From positions 1 to 32,952 of the forward strand of contig JAICQO010000075.1 of assembly GCA_025937835.1 (NCBI GenBank): 32,952 nt of DNA. The letters are read 5' to 3'. This DNA comes from Polyangiaceae bacterium (GTDB taxonomy: Bacteria > Myxococcota_A > Polyangia > Polyangiales > Polyangiaceae). A program made the position numbers and the translations under genes. Shown piece after piece: positions 32,641-32,952 of this stretch (its first letter is position 1; each line of letters starts with the position of its first letter). Under the pieces are notes generated by a model. That model did no database searches and was not told where the DNA came from. It worked only from the letters and a program-made list of their open reading frames with translations.

Positions 32641-32819
32641 CGCGCGCAGCGAGGGGATGCAACAAGAAGATCGGGAAGGGTTGAAGATCGGGAAGGGATT
32701 TTTTGTTGGGTGAGCTAGCCGTCTCGTGCTCCGCCGAGCACTTGCGGCCGCAAGGCTTCAGCACCGACGACGCTGAAGCCCCGCCCCCCAACAAACCTTT
32801 CCGACCTTCCTCCCGTTCC
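32641..32819. repeat. Purine-rich dispersed repeat, copy B, with inverted arms and internal hairpins
   Basis: Starts about 9 nt after the diguanylate cyclase stop. Left arm: GATGCAACAAGAAG at 32656-32669, then GAAGATCGGGAAGGG twice (32666-32680, 32683-32697). TTTGTTGGG (32702-32710) is perfectly complemented by CCCAACAAA (32787-32795), and the right arm is pyrimidine-rich. The middle holds three hairpins: GTGCTC/GAGCAC, the 14-bp palindrome CTTGCGGCCGCAAG at 32741-32754, and a 9-bp stem 32754-32762 with 32772-32780. The right end touches the group II intron. Copy A resembles it downstream of another stop. Confidence 0.65.
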
Positions 32820-32823
32820 GGTA

Positions 32824-32847
32824 GGGACGGCCCTTACGGGCCGCCCC
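32824..32847 (-). ncRNA. Group II intron domain VI hairpin
   Basis: GGGCCG pairs with CGGCCC around a TTAC loop (plus-strand reading), extended by GGG/CCC after an A/C mismatch. The minus strand then reads CCCTAC, a plausible intron 3' end. A clear bulged branch-point A was not identified. Confidence 0.65.
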
Positions 32848-32853
32848 CCGGAC

Positions 32854-32887
32854 AGAACCCGGCGAGCGGATTTCCCGCACCGGGCTC
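32854..32887 (-). ncRNA. Group II intron domain V
   Basis: Exactly 34 nt, the canonical length. The 5' strand begins GAGCCCGG with the AGC catalytic triad and pairs with CCGGGTTC at the 3' side through 8 pairs including a G-T wobble. A 2-nt bulge and an upper GCGG/CCGC stem with a small GAAA-containing loop follow the expected order. Confidence 0.85.
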
Positions 32888-32952
32888 CCACCTTGGGTCA
32901 ACGGAGGGCGAAGCGTTCGGATGGCCAGGGATGATGGATGTGAGCCCGAGGA

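Larger units (their letters stand above)
32821..32952 (-). mobile_element. 3' end of a bacterial group II intron (body lies to the right of the window)
   Basis: On the minus strand, domain V (32854-32887) is followed by a domain VI-type hairpin and a probable 3' end in AC at about 32821. The intron's 5' part and any reverse transcriptase lie off the right edge. The boundary is estimated to within a few bases. Class C introns often sit behind terminator-like hairpins, but the 5' exon cannot be seen here. Confidence 0.8.

Overview
The window is GC-rich, densely coded DNA that looks like a Myxococcota chromosome, most likely of the Polyangia/Sorangium type. This is inferred from gene content and style: a kinase-like/FHA/sigma-54 activator fusion, many lipoproteins with Gly/Ser-rich linkers, frequent GTG/TTG starts (and one probable CTG), and short or missing leaders. 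No rRNA, tRNA or CRISPR array was seen.

Layout. 1-0.7 kb: 3' part of a dienelactone hydrolase gene, then a purine-rich repeat. 0.9-4.0 kb: a TerB-like/phosphoglycosyltransferase fusion on the minus strand, rsgA, and a small unknown gene overlapping rsgA. 4.0-4.2 kb: an inverted array of CGCAAAG-type repeats. 4.2-9.0 kb: a VolA-like lipase lipoprotein divergent from two overlapping FadL-family outer-membrane genes, a likely lipid release and uptake locus. 9.0-12.0 kb: a GT-C-type membrane glycosyltransferase and a divergent TrpF-like protein. 12.3-13.7 kb: a monohaem cytochrome c lipoprotein convergent with a TlpA thioredoxin plus BFD-type [2Fe-2S] pair. 13.9-16.7 kb: ttcA, a MarR regulator and an unknown lipoprotein on one strand. 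16.7-18.9 kb: a CPA2 antiporter with universal-stress-like C-terminal domains. 19.0-23.4 kb: tamB. 23.5-24.5 kb: an HD-domain protein. 24.5-25.3 kb: a secreted lysozyme/transglycosylase-like protein. 25.5-31.5 kb: a minus-strand run, ubiB-like kinase -> kinase-like/FHA/sigma-54 activator -> M1/M61-like metallopeptidase lipoprotein -> methyltransferase. 31.7-32.6 kb: a receiver-GGDEF diguanylate cyclase. 32.6-32.95 kb: a second copy of the purine-rich repeat and, at the right edge, domains V and VI of a group II intron on the minus strand, whose body lies outside the window.

The most unusual protein is the 749-residue regulator at 27.9-30.1 kb. Its kinase-like domain has lost the catalytic Asp (HRN in place of HRD), and it is followed by an FHA domain, a sigma-54 AAA+ domain with GAFSGA in place of GAFTGA, and a Fis-type helix-turn-helix. 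Other items worth attention are the TerB-phosphoglycosyltransferase fusion, the TrpF-like protein without the usual SPR loop, the VolA/FadL locus, the intron abutting a dispersed repeat, and a recurring -10-like hexamer 7-11 nt before start codons that suggests leaderless transcription. All functions are read from sequence motifs; no database search was possible.
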